From contig CP107851.1 of the NCBI GenBank assembly GCA_036013505.1, positions 6,160,501 to 6,224,500 of the forward strand: a stretch of 64,000 bases of DNA, in the 5' to 3' direction. The position numbers were made by a program, and so were the translations under genes. This document shows, piece after piece, positions 39,672 through 47,684 of the stretch (positions are counted from its first letter, which is position 1; each line of letters opens with the position of its first letter). The notes beneath the pieces were generated by a model. The model was not told the origin of the DNA. It ran no database searches and saw only the letters and a program-made list of their open reading frames with translations. Origin of the DNA: Streptomyces sp. NBC_00510 (lineage in GTDB: Bacteria; Actinomycetota; Actinomycetes; Streptomycetales; Streptomycetaceae).

Positions 39672-40142
39672 GTGACGAACATCACCGCAGCAATGTCAGT
39701 TGAGGTACGCCTCGCCACCGAGGAAGACCACCAGTGGCTTTACGAGCTGCACGAGCAAGCGCACAGGGCATTGGTCGAGCGGGTATACGGGCCTTGGAAG
39801 CAAGACCAGCAACGTGCTTTCTTCGTGCCTTTGGTGAGCGATCATGATGTGTTCATCTTCAGCAATGGTGACCGCCGAGTCGGCGCTGTCTACCTAGGTG
39901 AGCGCGACGGTGACGTGTGGCTTGAACTCGTCGAGATTCTTCCCGAACTTCAGCGCCGTGGCTACGGCACCCTCGCCTTGCGCTGGGTTGTGGAACGCGC
40001 GGGCAAGCAAGGTGTCGGCACGCTTCTTCAAGTGCATCGCGTGAATGAGGACGCTCACCGTCTGTACCTGGCTGAAGGGTTCTCCCCCGCCGGGGAGACC
40101 ACGACGCATCATCTGCTGCGTAAGTCCTTCAGCGCTGGGTAG
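39672..40142 (+). CDS. GNAT-family N-acetyltransferase
   Basis: Predicted 156 residues with the GNAT fold. The N-terminal strand VEVRLATEEDHQWLYELHE, the central VGAVYLGERDGDVWLELVEI and the acetyl-CoA-binding motif A ELQRRGYGTLALRWVVERA (RRGYGT as the pyrophosphate loop) are present, then HRVNEDAHRLYLAEGF, the usual C-terminal signature. The substrate is not predictable; small-molecule or protein amines are typical. GTG start with GGGGGCAGG upstream. It is the last accessory gene before the conserved element backbone. Confidence 0.88.
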   Translation: MTNITAAMSVEVRLATEEDHQWLYELHEQAHRALVERVYGPWKQDQQRAFFVPLVSDHDVFIFSNGDRRVGAVYLGERDGDVWLELVEILPELQRRGYGTLALRWVVERAGKQGVGTLLQVHRVNEDAHRLYLAEGFSPAGETTTHHLLRKSFSAG

Positions 40143-40226
40143 CTGCCTTCCGCCTCCTCAACCACCACTTTCCCCGGCTCCCATCCCGTACGCCGTCGAC
40201 CCGCACACCGTGGAGCGGGCGTGGTT

Positions 40227-40276
40227 CCGGGCGTCCAGGTGGAGCGCGCCACTGTACGAACGACCTGGACGCCCGG
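40227..40276. terminator. 14-bp inverted repeat after the acetyltransferase gene
   Basis: CCGGGCGTCCAGGT pairs perfectly with ACCTGGACGCCCGG across a 22-base loop, 85 bases past the stop. Likely a terminator for both converging transcripts. Confidence 0.6.
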
Positions 40277-40473
40277 GGCCGCGTCTGCTCGGCTTTGCCT
40301 GGGTCGAGGGCGGCAGGGATGGGAGCTTCCACGCACGCCACCACGCGCCCGCAGTCGGCAACGGCGCCCCCGCCATCCCGGTGCTGGCCGATCCCCCGCC
40401 GGAGGCACTGTCTTGGCCAGTGTCCGGGTACGGTGCGCTCGCCTCATGGCCATCGGCCCTATCCATGCGTGGG

Positions 40474-40603
40474 CGCGCGGTGGCGGACGGCGCGCCGAGC
40501 GGGGCGAAGACAGGAGTGTGGGCGCGGCCGGACGCCGGCCGCGCGCCCGGCGGAGCGTGAGCGACGCCGGGTGCCTTGATGAAGTAGAGAAACTCTTACC
40601 GCG
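40474..40603. repeat. About 130-bp dispersed repeat, copy 1
   Basis: Over 85% identical by eye to the reverse complement of 62721-62851, sharing GGCGGACGGCGCGCCGAGCG and a long exact block that includes GCCTTGATGAAGTAGAGAAA. The non-repeat part of 40143-40603 has no supported gene. The repeat ends exactly at the stop codon of the next minus-strand gene. Confidence 0.75.
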
Positions 40604-41065
40604 CTAGTGCCTCAGTGTCGCGAAGCTGCCTCGGTTGAGCGCGATACGCGTAGCGAGGTCGTCCAGTGAGCACTCGATCCGAGCGTTCGCGATCGGCTCG
40701 AAGCCCGTGACGTCTGGCGCTGTCGCGCGGTAGTCCGAGGGGTCGATGCCCCATGCCTCGATGAGGCTCCACCCAGCCTCGACGACCGTGGCATGGCCGT
40801 CCGTGGAGGAGACGCGCAGCCATGCTGTGCACTGATCTGAGAAGTCGTAGGGGAGGTAGGCGGTGCCTCCTGCGCCCTTGAGCTCGTTGATCTGCGCTAT
40901 CCACTGCTCTAGCAGGCGTGCCAGATTCGCGCCGAGGTGCCGCGACTCCAGTGTCAGGTAGTACGAGTCGCAGGTGTGGCGGTGACCTCCGATGTGCAGT
41001 CGAAGATCGTTATGCCAGTGCTTCCCTGCCAGGTGCTCGAACCAGAGAGCAACCGAGTTCGTCAT
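40604..41065 (-). CDS. Uncharacterised protein cotranscribed with the Pif-like gene
   Basis: Predicted 153 residues, acidic, without signal or membrane segments. Features that stand out are the aromatic/His-rich N-terminus (VALWFEHLAGKHWHNDLRLH, IGGHRHTCDSYY) and a mostly alpha/beta composition. I recognise no family. ATG 41065 lies 11 bases past the stop of the NUDIX gene on the same strand, so the two are very likely one transcript. This cargo position, downstream of pif, is variable in such elements. Confidence 0.65.
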   Translation of the reverse strand: MTNSVALWFEHLAGKHWHNDLRLHIGGHRHTCDSYYLTLESRHLGANLARLLEQWIAQINELKGAGGTAYLPYDFSDQCTAWLRVSSTDGHATVVEAGWSLIEAWGIDPSDYRATAPDVTGFEPIANARIECSLDDLATRIALNRGSFATLRH

Positions 41066-41076
41066 GAGGAAAGTCT

Positions 41077-41535
41077 CTACCAGGAGTTGACGGCCAGGTG
41101 CCGCCCGTCGTGACTCCGGACATGCGGTCCGTTCCCGTCCAGGGCGTCGAGGAGCCGGACCGCGAAGACCTCGGACATGCGCTCTGCGACCTCGTCGGGC
41201 GTGAGCCAGTCGACGGCTGTGGACTCGTCGGAGGTGCGCTCGGCGCCGCCGGAGGGCTTGCAGCGGAAGACCAGAGCAACGATGCCGCGGGTGGTGTTCT
41301 TGTAGACCCCGGTGAGCTGGTCGACCTCGACGTGCATGCCGGTCTCTTCCCAGACTTCGCGCTTGACGCCGTCCTCGGGGGTCTCGTTCAGTTCGAGGAT
41401 GCCGCCCGGGAGCTCCCAAGTGCCGTTGTCGGCACGACGGATCGCCAGGAGCCGGCCGTCTTCGCGCACGACTGCTCCGGCTACTGATACGGAGTGCAGT
41501 GCTGGCGTCGGTGTGGGCCCCTGCGATTTACTCAT
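41077..41535 (-). CDS. NUDIX hydrolase, Pif-like AICE protein
   Basis: Predicted 152 residues. The Nudix box is complete: GGILELNETPEDGVKREVWE followed by ETG (Gx5Ex7REUxEExGU). In pSAM2, Pif is a NUDIX protein required for the element's transfer-related immunity, and it lies next to korSA as here, so the functional analogy is good though untested. ATG 41535 is only 30 bases from the divergent GntR start, and an operator-like ACTCATGTACAGGAGC overlaps it. An ATG 12 bases further upstream is possible. No ribosome site is evident, so it may be leaderless. Confidence 0.85.
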   Translation of the reverse strand: MSKSQGPTPTPALHSVSVAGAVVREDGRLLAIRRADNGTWELPGGILELNETPEDGVKREVWEETGMHVEVDQLTGVYKNTTRGIVALVFRCKPSGGAERTSDESTAVDWLTPDEVAERMSEVFAVRLLDALDGNGPHVRSHDGRHLAVNSW

Positions 41536-41545
41536 GTACAGGAGC
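41530..41545. promoter_or_regulatory. KorSA-type operator overlapping the pif start
   Basis: ACTCATGTACAGGAGC matches 14 of 16 bases of the operator pair upstream of the transfer genes. Its position over the NUDIX start and just before the GntR gene suggests repression of both. Confidence 0.65.
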
Positions 41546-41565
41546 ATAGGAGGCGGAGAAGGACT

Positions 41566-42345
41566 ATGGGAACCGCGGTAGGAGGGGCGAGGTTGGTGCC
41601 TCGGTACGTGGAGATTGCCGATGAGATCGTTCTGCAGATCCGGCAGGGCGTTCTCAAGCCCGGCGACACGGTGCCGAGCGAGTCGGAACTCATGGACCGC
41701 TACGGCGTCTCCGGTGGCACGATCCGCAGAGCGATGACAGAGGTCCGCGCGAGCGGCCTGGTGGAGACGCGCCACGGCAAGGGCTCGACGGTCAAGGACC
41801 GCCCGCCGGTGCGGCATCGGTCGTCGGATCGCTTCCGTCGCTCGCTCCGCCGGGGTGGCAAGGCCGCGTACCTGGCTGAGTCCGAGCAGTCCGGCGCAAC
41901 GGCGAAGGTCAGCGTCCTCTACATCGGTCCCGTGGAGGCTCCCGAGGACATCGCCGAGCGGCTGGGTGTGGAGGTCGGCGCCAAGGTGCTGGCACGGCGG
42001 CGGCTCTACTTCCGCAACGGCACCCCGGTGGAGACGGCTACCTCGTACCTGCCGTGGGACGTGGCGAAGGACATCCCCGAGCTGTTCGCCGAGAACCCGG
42101 GCGGCGGTGGCATCTACGCCCGGCTGGAAGACCACGGGCACGAGTTCGCCGAGTACGTCGAGACCTTGCAGGCCCGGCCGGCCTCCAAGGCGGAGTCCTC
42201 GGAACTGGCGCTCAGCCCTGGTGCGCCAGTGATCCACCTCATCCGGAACGCGGTCACCGTGGACGGTCGGGTCGTGGAGGCGTGCGACACGCTCATGGCC
42301 GCTGACCAGTTCGTTTTCACCTACCGCATCCCCGCAGTGGACTGA
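41566..42345 (+). CDS. GntR-family repressor, KorSA-like
   Basis: Predicted 259 residues. The winged helix-turn-helix is clear (PRYVEIADEIVLQIRQGVLK, then PSESELMDRYGVSGGTIRRA, then ASGLVETRHGKGSTV). The C-terminal part is a UTRA-like effector domain (VLARRRLYFRNGTPVETATS, VIHLIRNAVTVDGRVVEACD). In pSAM2 and related elements KorSA silences transfer and replication genes until induction. The repeated 16-bp motif near its own gene and before the transfer genes is the expected target. ATG follows GGAGAAGGA. A hairpin terminator (42367-42394) follows. Confidence 0.92.
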   Translation: MGTAVGGARLVPRYVEIADEIVLQIRQGVLKPGDTVPSESELMDRYGVSGGTIRRAMTEVRASGLVETRHGKGSTVKDRPPVRHRSSDRFRRSLRRGGKAAYLAESEQSGATAKVSVLYIGPVEAPEDIAERLGVEVGAKVLARRRLYFRNGTPVETATSYLPWDVAKDIPELFAENPGGGGIYARLEDHGHEFAEYVETLQARPASKAESSELALSPGAPVIHLIRNAVTVDGRVVEACDTLMAADQFVFTYRIPAVD

Positions 42346-42366
42346 CGCTCATTCAACTCCTCGCAG

Positions 42367-42394
42367 CCCGCCGTGATTTCTTCTTCACGGCGGG
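42367..42394 (+). terminator. Terminator after the GntR gene
   Basis: CCCGCCGTGA and TCACGGCGGG form a perfect 10-bp stem with an 8-base loop, 22 bases after the stop. Confidence 0.8.
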
Positions 42395-42397
42395 TTG

Positions 42398-42449
42398 ACT
42401 CATGTATAGGAGTCGGGCACTCTTCTTCATGTCACTCCTATACATGAGT
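42398..42449. promoter_or_regulatory. Inverted pair of 16-bp KorSA-type operators before the transfer genes
   Basis: ACTCATGTATAGGAGT (42398-42413) and its exact reverse complement ACTCCTATACATGAGT (42434-42449) are spaced 36 bp start to start. A separate 12-bp palindrome CCTCTATAGAGG (42463-42474) overlaps the ribosome site of the next gene. They would let the GntR protein silence the whole rightward operon. Confidence 0.8.
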
Positions 42450-42485
42450 GACAGAGTCGAAGCCTCTATAGAGGAGTGATCTTCT

Positions 42486-42836
42486 GTGCGTCAGATCCCC
42501 GTCGACACCTCCGCGGCCACCGTGATGGTCGCCCAGCCGCCCCAGCCCAAGGTCCGCGACCGCCGCACGGGCGAGATCGCCACCGACGCTGAGACCGGCG
42601 CGACGATGATGACCGTGGACGTGATGTTCGCGGCGAACGGCGAGGTCGAGATCCTGTCGGTGGCCGTCCCGGAGCCGGGCATCTCCGGCGAGCTGGTGAT
42701 GGGCACCCCGGTCGCGATCACGGGCCTGGTGGCCCGGCCGTGGGAGAACGAGTTCAACGGCCAGCGCCGCCACGGGATCAGCTTCCGGGCGGTCGCGGTC
42801 ACCTCGCTCGCCGCCGGCACCGCGAAGGCGGCCTGA
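42486..42836 (+). CDS. SCO3933-type regulatory protein of AICEs
   Basis: Predicted 116-residue protein, beta-rich, without signal peptide. MRQIPVDTSAATVMVAQPPQ and KVRDRRTGEIATDAETGATM match small proteins that precede tra in Streptomyces integrative elements and are annotated as SCO3933-family regulatory proteins. The fold may be OB-like, with VAITGLVARPWENEFNGQRR. GTG start with GAGGAG nine bases upstream. It is the first gene of the KorSA-controlled operon, two bases before tra. The biochemical role is not established. Confidence 0.75.
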   Translation: MRQIPVDTSAATVMVAQPPQPKVRDRRTGEIATDAETGATMMTVDVMFAANGEVEILSVAVPEPGISGELVMGTPVAITGLVARPWENEFNGQRRHGISFRAVAVTSLAAGTAKAA

Positions 42837-42838
42837 GC

Positions 42839-44200
42839 ATGACCCGGTTTACGGTCGCGTTGCTGCTGGTCGTCGCCACCGCGTTAGTCCTGCGGTGGCG
42901 GCGCCCCGCCTGGTACTGGCTGACCTTCGGCGTCACCCTCGCCGTGCTGCGGGTCCTGGTCCGGTACGCCACCGTCATGGAGGCGTGCGGGCTGACCGTG
43001 CCGCCGTCCCGCTGGCGCATGGCACTCGCGCGGGCCACCAACCGCCCCGCCCCCGGACCGCGAGCCCCGCGCATCCTGCGACTGCGTCCCACCCGTACGG
43101 GCCTGGTGGTGCGGTTAGGTCTGCGGCCGGGGCAGGACGCCTTCGACGTCGCCGCCTCCTGTGACCGGCTGCGGCACTCGTTCGGCATGTACGGCGTGAC
43201 CTCGCGCGAGCTGCGCTCGGGTGTGGTCGAGCTGCGGATGACCGGATACGACGTCCTCAAGCGGGTGCAGATGCCCGCGAAGATCGACCGCACCCCGATG
43301 CGGGTCCCGGTCGCCCTGCGCGAAGATGGCGCCGTTCACTACCGCGACTACCGCACCGTCCCGCACGCCCTGACCCTCGGAGCCACGAAGTCCGGCAAGT
43401 CCGTCTACCAGCGGAACCTGGTCGCCGAACTGGCCGCGCAGGACGTCGCGCTGGTCGGGATCGACTGCAAGCAGGGTGTGGAGCTGTTCCCGCTGGCCCG
43501 CCGGTTCTCCGCGCTGGCCGACAACCCCGACACCGCCGCCGACCTCCTCGACGCCCTCATCGCCCGCATGGAGGCCGTCTACCAGCTCATCCGAGCCGAG
43601 CAGCGGATCACCGCCGACGTGCCCGACGCGGAGATCGCCGCCGACATCTGGGACCTGCCCGACCACCTGCGCCCGACCCCGGTCGTGGTCCTGGTCGATG
43701 AGGTCGCCGAACTCGCCCTGTTCACCACCAAGGACGAAGAAAAGCGCCGCGACCGCATCATCACCGCACTGGCCCGGCTCGCCCAGCTCGGCCGCGCCGC
43801 CGGCATCTACCTGGAGATCTGCGGCCAGCGCTTCGGCTCCGAACTCGGCAAGGGCATCACCATGCTCCGCGCCCAGCTCACCGGCCGCACCGCCCACCGC
43901 GTCAACGACGAACCCTCCGCGAATATGGCCTTCGGCGACATTGCCCCTGACGCCGTCCTTGCCGCCATCCAAATCTCCCCGGACGCCCCCGGTATCGCCG
44001 TGGCCGGTGACTCCACCGGCGGATGGGCCCGCATCCGCACCCCCCACACCACGCTGCGCCAGGCCGTCAACGCCTGCAACCGGCACGCCGACCGCACCCC
44101 GGACCTCCCTGAACTGGCCCCGTTCCGGCCCGCCCTGGCTGCCCACCTCACCCCGGTGACGGCACCGCCCGCCAAGACACCGGCCCCTGCTGCGGCTTGA
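42839..44200 (+). CDS. FtsK/SpoIIIE-like conjugative DNA translocase (Tra)
   Basis: Predicted 453 residues. Two N-terminal hydrophobic helices anchor the protein in the membrane. The motor follows with Walker A GATKSGKS (181-188) and Walker B VVVLVDEVAEL, then LGRAAGIYLEICGQRFGSEL and LRAQLTGRTAHRVND, as in TraSA/TraB. These hexameric pumps move double-stranded plasmid or element DNA between mycelia in actinomycetes. Two TTA leucine codons (42884, 43115) make translation dependent on the bldA tRNA in Streptomyces. It is coupled to the upstream gene and followed by spread genes. Confidence 0.93.
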   Translation: MTRFTVALLLVVATALVLRWRRPAWYWLTFGVTLAVLRVLVRYATVMEACGLTVPPSRWRMALARATNRPAPGPRAPRILRLRPTRTGLVVRLGLRPGQDAFDVAASCDRLRHSFGMYGVTSRELRSGVVELRMTGYDVLKRVQMPAKIDRTPMRVPVALREDGAVHYRDYRTVPHALTLGATKSGKSVYQRNLVAELAAQDVALVGIDCKQGVELFPLARRFSALADNPDTAADLLDALIARMEAVYQLIRAEQRITADVPDAEIAADIWDLPDHLRPTPVVVLVDEVAELALFTTKDEEKRRDRIITALARLAQLGRAAGIYLEICGQRFGSELGKGITMLRAQLTGRTAHRVNDEPSANMAFGDIAPDAVLAAIQISPDAPGIAVAGDSTGGWARIRTPHTTLRQAVNACNRHADRTPDLPELAPFRPALAAHLTPVTAPPAKTPAPAAA

Positions 44201-44282
44201 TCCCTCCCCGCCAACGGCCGGCGCGACCGCCTCGCGCCATGTCCCTACCCGACCCATGCCGAAAACAGGAAGGAGACCGACG

Positions 44283-44948
44283 ATGCCCAAGCTCCGCGTG
44301 GACGCCGTCCTCGTACAGGCCGTGATCGCCGGTGCCCTGTCCTTCGCCCACCTGCACGACCTCGCCGCCGCAGCCGGACAGAGCGGCTGGAAAGCCTGGG
44401 CCTACCCGATCAGCGTCGACCTGCTCCTCGTCGCCGCCTGGCGAAAGCTCCGCTCCCTCCGTCCCAGCGGTGAACCGGTGCGGGCTGCGTGGTTCTGGTT
44501 CGCCACGGCCCTGGCCGCATCCCTCGGCGCCAACGTGGCCACCGCCGGCCTCCTCGACCTGGACCACGTGCCGGACTGGCTGAGCATCCTCGTCGCCGGA
44601 TGGCCCGCCCTGGCCTTCCTCGGCGGCACCCTCCTCGTGCACGCCCCAAGCCCCGCCCAAGGACGCCAGGAAGCCCCGGCCCCCGACGTGACCGAGGCGG
44701 CCGACCTCGAACGCGCCCCTGAGCCCGAGCCCGTGCCGGACGCCGTCGAGGCCGCCGAGCCCGTCCCGGCCCTGCCCGCGCCCCCGCCAGCCCTTCCCGC
44801 AGTCCCGGCCGCACTGGTTACCCACGCCCGGAAGGTCGCCGACGACCACCACGCCCGCACCGGGATCCCGATCGACACCGACACCCTGCGCCTCCGGCTC
44901 GGCGTCCCCGCCCAGCTGGCCGACGCCATCGCCGCCCACCTCACCTGA
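44283..44948 (+). CDS. DUF2637-type membrane protein (spread-associated)
   Basis: Predicted 221 residues with about four hydrophobic helices in the first 125 residues (VLVQAVIAGALSFAHL, AYPISVDLLLVAAW, FWFATALAASLGANVATAGL, SILVAGWPALAFLGGTLLVH). A Pro/Ala/Glu-rich linker and a C-terminal helical segment end in RLGVPAQLADAIAAHLT. This matches DUF2637 proteins encoded near tra and spd genes in actinomycete plasmids and AICEs. ATG with AAGGAGA upstream. Probable role: intramycelial spread or membrane docking of the transfer machinery. Confidence 0.8.
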   Translation: MPKLRVDAVLVQAVIAGALSFAHLHDLAAAAGQSGWKAWAYPISVDLLLVAAWRKLRSLRPSGEPVRAAWFWFATALAASLGANVATAGLLDLDHVPDWLSILVAGWPALAFLGGTLLVHAPSPAQGRQEAPAPDVTEAADLERAPEPEPVPDAVEAAEPVPALPAPPPALPAVPAALVTHARKVADDHHARTGIPIDTDTLRLRLGVPAQLADAIAAHLT

Positions 44949-44963
44949 CAAGGAGGACAAAGC

Positions 44964-45143
44964 ATGCGCCCGCACATCCGCGCCGCCCTGGAACGGTCCG
45001 CCGAACTCACCCGGAACCACCGCCTGGTGGACGCCATGCGCCTGGGCGAGGACGCGATCAACCAGGCCACCGACGACGAACACCCCGAGATCCGACAGTG
45101 GCTCACCGACCACGTCGGTGACTTCACCGGACAGGAGGACTGA
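44964..45143 (+). CDS. Small acidic protein of the spread gene block
   Basis: 59 residues, MRPHIRAALERSAELTRNHR onward, mostly helical and acidic at the C-terminus (ATDDEHPEIRQWLTDHVGDF). AAGGAGGAC lies just before the ATG, and the reading frame is packed between neighbours (15 and 4 bases), supporting expression. Unknown function; similar short genes occur at this place in related elements. Confidence 0.68.
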   Translation: MRPHIRAALERSAELTRNHRLVDAMRLGEDAINQATDDEHPEIRQWLTDHVGDFTGQED

Positions 45144-45147
45144 CCCC

Positions 45148-45339
45148 ATGCCCGCCCGCGACTTCTTCCACTCCGTGATGCGGATCGGCCCCGTGCAGAT
45201 CGGCACCCACCGCGACCGACACGGCACCACCAAACACGCCGCGGTGTGCACCAACGACCGCTGCGGCTGGTCCGCCGACTACTCCAGCCAGTCAGCCGCC
45301 CAGCTGGCCGCCCGCACCCACCGCTGCACGGCCCGATAG
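45148..45339 (+). CDS. Mobile-element transfer protein (Spd-type), small Cys/His protein
   Basis: 63 residues. The segment VMRIGPVQIGTHRDRHGTTK followed by HAAVCTNDRCGWSADYSSQS and AARTHRC resembles short proteins annotated as mobile-element transfer proteins in Streptomyces AICEs. The C-x5-C...H-x-C pattern could bind zinc. ATG with GGAGG 12 bases upstream inside the previous gene's end. It presumably acts with the other Spd proteins in spread. Confidence 0.75.
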   Translation: MPARDFFHSVMRIGPVQIGTHRDRHGTTKHAAVCTNDRCGWSADYSSQSAAQLAARTHRCTAR

Positions 45340-45350
45340 GAGGCCCGCCC

Positions 45351-45509
45351 GTGGACGTCCCGCTCTGGTTCGCCCTGATCGTCGTCGGCTACCTCGGCTG
45401 CAAACTCATCCGCCCACCGCTCTGGCTCGTCCTGGTGCTGCTCCTGGGCGGCTACCTCATCGCCGACAGCCTCCTCGCCCCCGTCATCGACACCCTCATC
45501 GAGAAGTAG
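45351..45509 (+). CDS. Two-helix membrane peptide of the spread block
   Basis: 52 residues, almost entirely two hydrophobic helices (PLWFALIVVGYLGCKLI and PPLWLVLVLLLGGYLIA) with a short turn. GTG start, AGGAGG seven bases upstream. The size and position match SpdA/SpdB-like peptides of pSAM2-type elements, thought to open paths for DNA between mycelial compartments. Confidence 0.75.
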   Translation: MDVPLWFALIVVGYLGCKLIRPPLWLVLVLLLGGYLIADSLLAPVIDTLIEK

Positions 45510-45520
45510 GGAGACCGCTC

Positions 45521-45838
45521 ATGCTCCGGCCGAAGATCCCGACCAACCCCACCCCGACCGGCGTCACCATCCCGCTGCCTGTCGAGCCGACCACCGTCGT
45601 GCAGTCCGTGCCGGCCTCCGTACCCGCGCCCGTTCCGGCGGCTCCGGTGTCGTCCCGGCCCGTCGTGCAGCTCACGCCCGGCGCCCTGGTCGCGCTCGTC
45701 GGCGGCGGCACCGCGGTGGTCCTGGTCGTCGGCACGGTCCTGGTCTCGCTGCTGCTGGCGGTCGCCGTCACCGCCGCATCGGTCGCCGTGTGCGCCGTGG
45801 TCCTGCGCTCGATGCTCAACGGCCAGCACAAGCGCTGA
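45521..45838 (+). CDS. SpdD-like membrane protein
   Basis: 105 residues: a Pro/Val/Ala-rich N-terminus (TGVTIPLPVEPTTVVQSVPA) and a long hydrophobic C-terminal region of about 45 residues (LVALVGGGTAVVLVVGTVLV, then SLLLAVAVTAASVAVCAVVL) ending QHKR. This is the SpdD pattern of actinomycete conjugative elements. ATG with GGGAGA upstream, 12 bases after the previous stop. Confidence 0.8.
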   Translation: MLRPKIPTNPTPTGVTIPLPVEPTTVVQSVPASVPAPVPAAPVSSRPVVQLTPGALVALVGGGTAVVLVVGTVLVSLLLAVAVTAASVAVCAVVLRSMLNGQHKR

Positions 45839-45929
45839 CCGGCTCCCGGGGCGGTCTCAACCGCCAAGTATCGCCCGCCCCGGGAGCCGTGCCCCTGCCC
45901 GAACCAGCGATCCGGAAGGAACTCCCATC

Positions 45930-46115
45930 ATGACCCACCCCACACCGCCCCCGGCACGGATCTGCCCGGCCTGCGACGGCTTCGCCTCCGCCGCCGTCAC
46001 CCTCGGCGGACGCGACCGTAACGGCCACCTGCGCACCCTCACCGTGCACTGCCCGGCCTGCCACGGCGCCAGCACCCTCCGACCCGTCCGGACGCGGGAG
46101 GGCGCCCGTGTCTGA
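45930..46115 (+). CDS. Small zinc-ribbon-like protein preceding rep
   Basis: 61 residues with two CxxC motifs (ICPACDGF and VHCPACHGA) separated by about 27 residues, the spacing of a zinc ribbon. ATG follows GGAAGGAAC. It overlaps the rep start by eight bases, so translation is coupled. It may bind DNA or assist the replication protein; similar small ribbons precede rep in other AICEs. Confidence 0.75.
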   Translation: MTHPTPPPARICPACDGFASAAVTLGGRDRNGHLRTLTVHCPACHGASTLRPVRTREGARV

Positions 46116-47490
46116 CACCGCGACCCTCGCGGGCCTGGACCCGACCACCCTGACCGACCTGCTGCGGGTGGCCGGGTCCCCGGGCTTCCACCGCTGGGAA
46201 GACCAGATCCGCCGCACCGGCGGCTGCTCCGACCCCGTCCACCTGACCGGCTGGACCCTGACCAAAGACAAGGTGAGCGGCGAGACCCTGCATCACTACT
46301 CCACCAAGCACGAGCCCGGCGGACGCCTCCGCATCGCGTGCGGCAACCGCCGCGCATCTCGCTGCCCGGCCTGCGCCTGGACCTACGCCGGCGACACCTA
46401 CCACCTCATCCGCGCGGGACTGGCAGGCGACCAGCGCCGAGACATCCCCACCACCGTCCGGGATCACCCGAGGGTCTTCGCCACCCTCACCGCCCCCTCC
46501 TTCGGCCGCGTGCACAACCGCCCCGACACCGGCCGCTGCCGCTGCGGCACCCAGCACCCGGCCGACGATCCGGCCCTTGGGACCGCGCTCGACCCACAGA
46601 CGTACGACTATGCGGGGGCGGTGCTGTTCAACAACCACGCCGGACAGCTGTGGCAGCGGTTCACCAACCGGCTCCGCCGCGAGATCGCCGCCCGCGCCGG
46701 CCTCACCCAACGCGCCATGGCAGAGGTCCTGCGCGTCTCCTTCGGCAAGGTCGCCGAATTCCAAAAGCGCGGAGCCGTCCACTTCCACGCCGTCATCCGC
46801 CTCGACGGCCCCGAAGGTCCCGACACCGAGCCCCCGTCCTGGGCCACCACGGGCTTACTGGAAGACACCATCCGCGCCGCCGCCCACCACGGTTACACGA
46901 GCGTCAGCGTCCCGGCCGCCGGGGACCAACCGGCCCGGACCTTCCGCTGGGGCACTCAGCTCGACGTCCGCCCGGTCAAAGCCTTCGGGGACAGCTCCGA
47001 CATCACCGAACAGGCCGTCGCCTCCTACGTCGCCAAGTACGCCACCAAATCCGCCGAGACCACCGGCACCCTCGACCGCCGCATCGGCGAACTGACGGAG
47101 CTCGACCGACACTGCGTGCCCGACCACGCCCGCCACCTCATCCAGGCCTGCCGCGACCTCGACGACCTCTACCCCGACCGGCGGCTGTGGGCCTGGGCAC
47201 ACATGCTCGGCTTCCGCGGCCACTTCTCCACCAAATCCCGCGCCTACTCCACCACCCTCGGGGCGCTGCGCCAGGAACGCGCCGACTACCGCGCCGCCCA
47301 AGAGCACGCAGACCTCGGCCTGGAGCCCATCGAGCCCGACACCGTCCTGGTCCTGGCCGACTGGCAATACGCCGGCCACGGCCACACCCCCGGCGAATCC
47401 GCCCTCGCAGCGTCCATCGCCCGGGACATCCAGCTCAACCGCGAAACCGCACGCGAGGAACTTGCCCACAGCGGAGGGGGACTGGCATGA
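46108..47490 (+). CDS. Rolling-circle replication initiator (RepSA-like)
   Basis: Predicted 460 residues. The HUH-type metal site is GAVHFHAVIRLDG (H225-F-H227) and the catalytic motif is VASYVAKYATKSA (Tyr307 and Tyr311, YxxKY), as in RepSA of pSAM2. An N-terminal Cys-rich segment (RIACGNRRASRCPACAW) may bind zinc. This protein nicks the origin and starts rolling-circle copying of the excised element. GTG start inside the previous gene. One TTA codon at 46855 adds bldA dependence. Its stop overlaps xis in ATGA. Confidence 0.92.
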   Translation: MSDTATLAGLDPTTLTDLLRVAGSPGFHRWEDQIRRTGGCSDPVHLTGWTLTKDKVSGETLHHYSTKHEPGGRLRIACGNRRASRCPACAWTYAGDTYHLIRAGLAGDQRRDIPTTVRDHPRVFATLTAPSFGRVHNRPDTGRCRCGTQHPADDPALGTALDPQTYDYAGAVLFNNHAGQLWQRFTNRLRREIAARAGLTQRAMAEVLRVSFGKVAEFQKRGAVHFHAVIRLDGPEGPDTEPPSWATTGLLEDTIRAAAHHGYTSVSVPAAGDQPARTFRWGTQLDVRPVKAFGDSSDITEQAVASYVAKYATKSAETTGTLDRRIGELTELDRHCVPDHARHLIQACRDLDDLYPDRRLWAWAHMLGFRGHFSTKSRAYSTTLGALRQERADYRAAQEHADLGLEPIEPDTVLVLADWQYAGHGHTPGESALAASIARDIQLNRETAREELAHSGGGLA

Positions 47491-47684
47491 CGACTGCACG
47501 TCGATCAGCAGGGATGCTCACCATGGCTGACGTCTGCGAGGAACTGAAGATCTCGCGGTCGACCTTCTACGAGTGGCGGCAGAAGCGGCGTGCCCCCCGG
47601 TGCATCAAGCTGCCGAACGGAGATCTGCGCATCCGGCGTAGCGACCTGGACCACTGGCTCGACGACCACGAGGACGCGGCCTGA
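47487..47684 (+). CDS. xis: Excisionase (Xis), MerR-like HTH
   Basis: 65 residues: MTTARRSAGMLTMADVCEEL, then KISRSTFYEWRQKRRAPRCI and KLPNGDLRIRRSDLDHWLDD, a typical HTH_17/AlpA-like excisionase. It is overlapped by four bases by rep and overlaps int by one base (TGATG). It directs the integrase toward excision. Confidence 0.92.
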   Translation: MTTARRSAGMLTMADVCEELKISRSTFYEWRQKRRAPRCIKLPNGDLRIRRSDLDHWLDDHEDAA

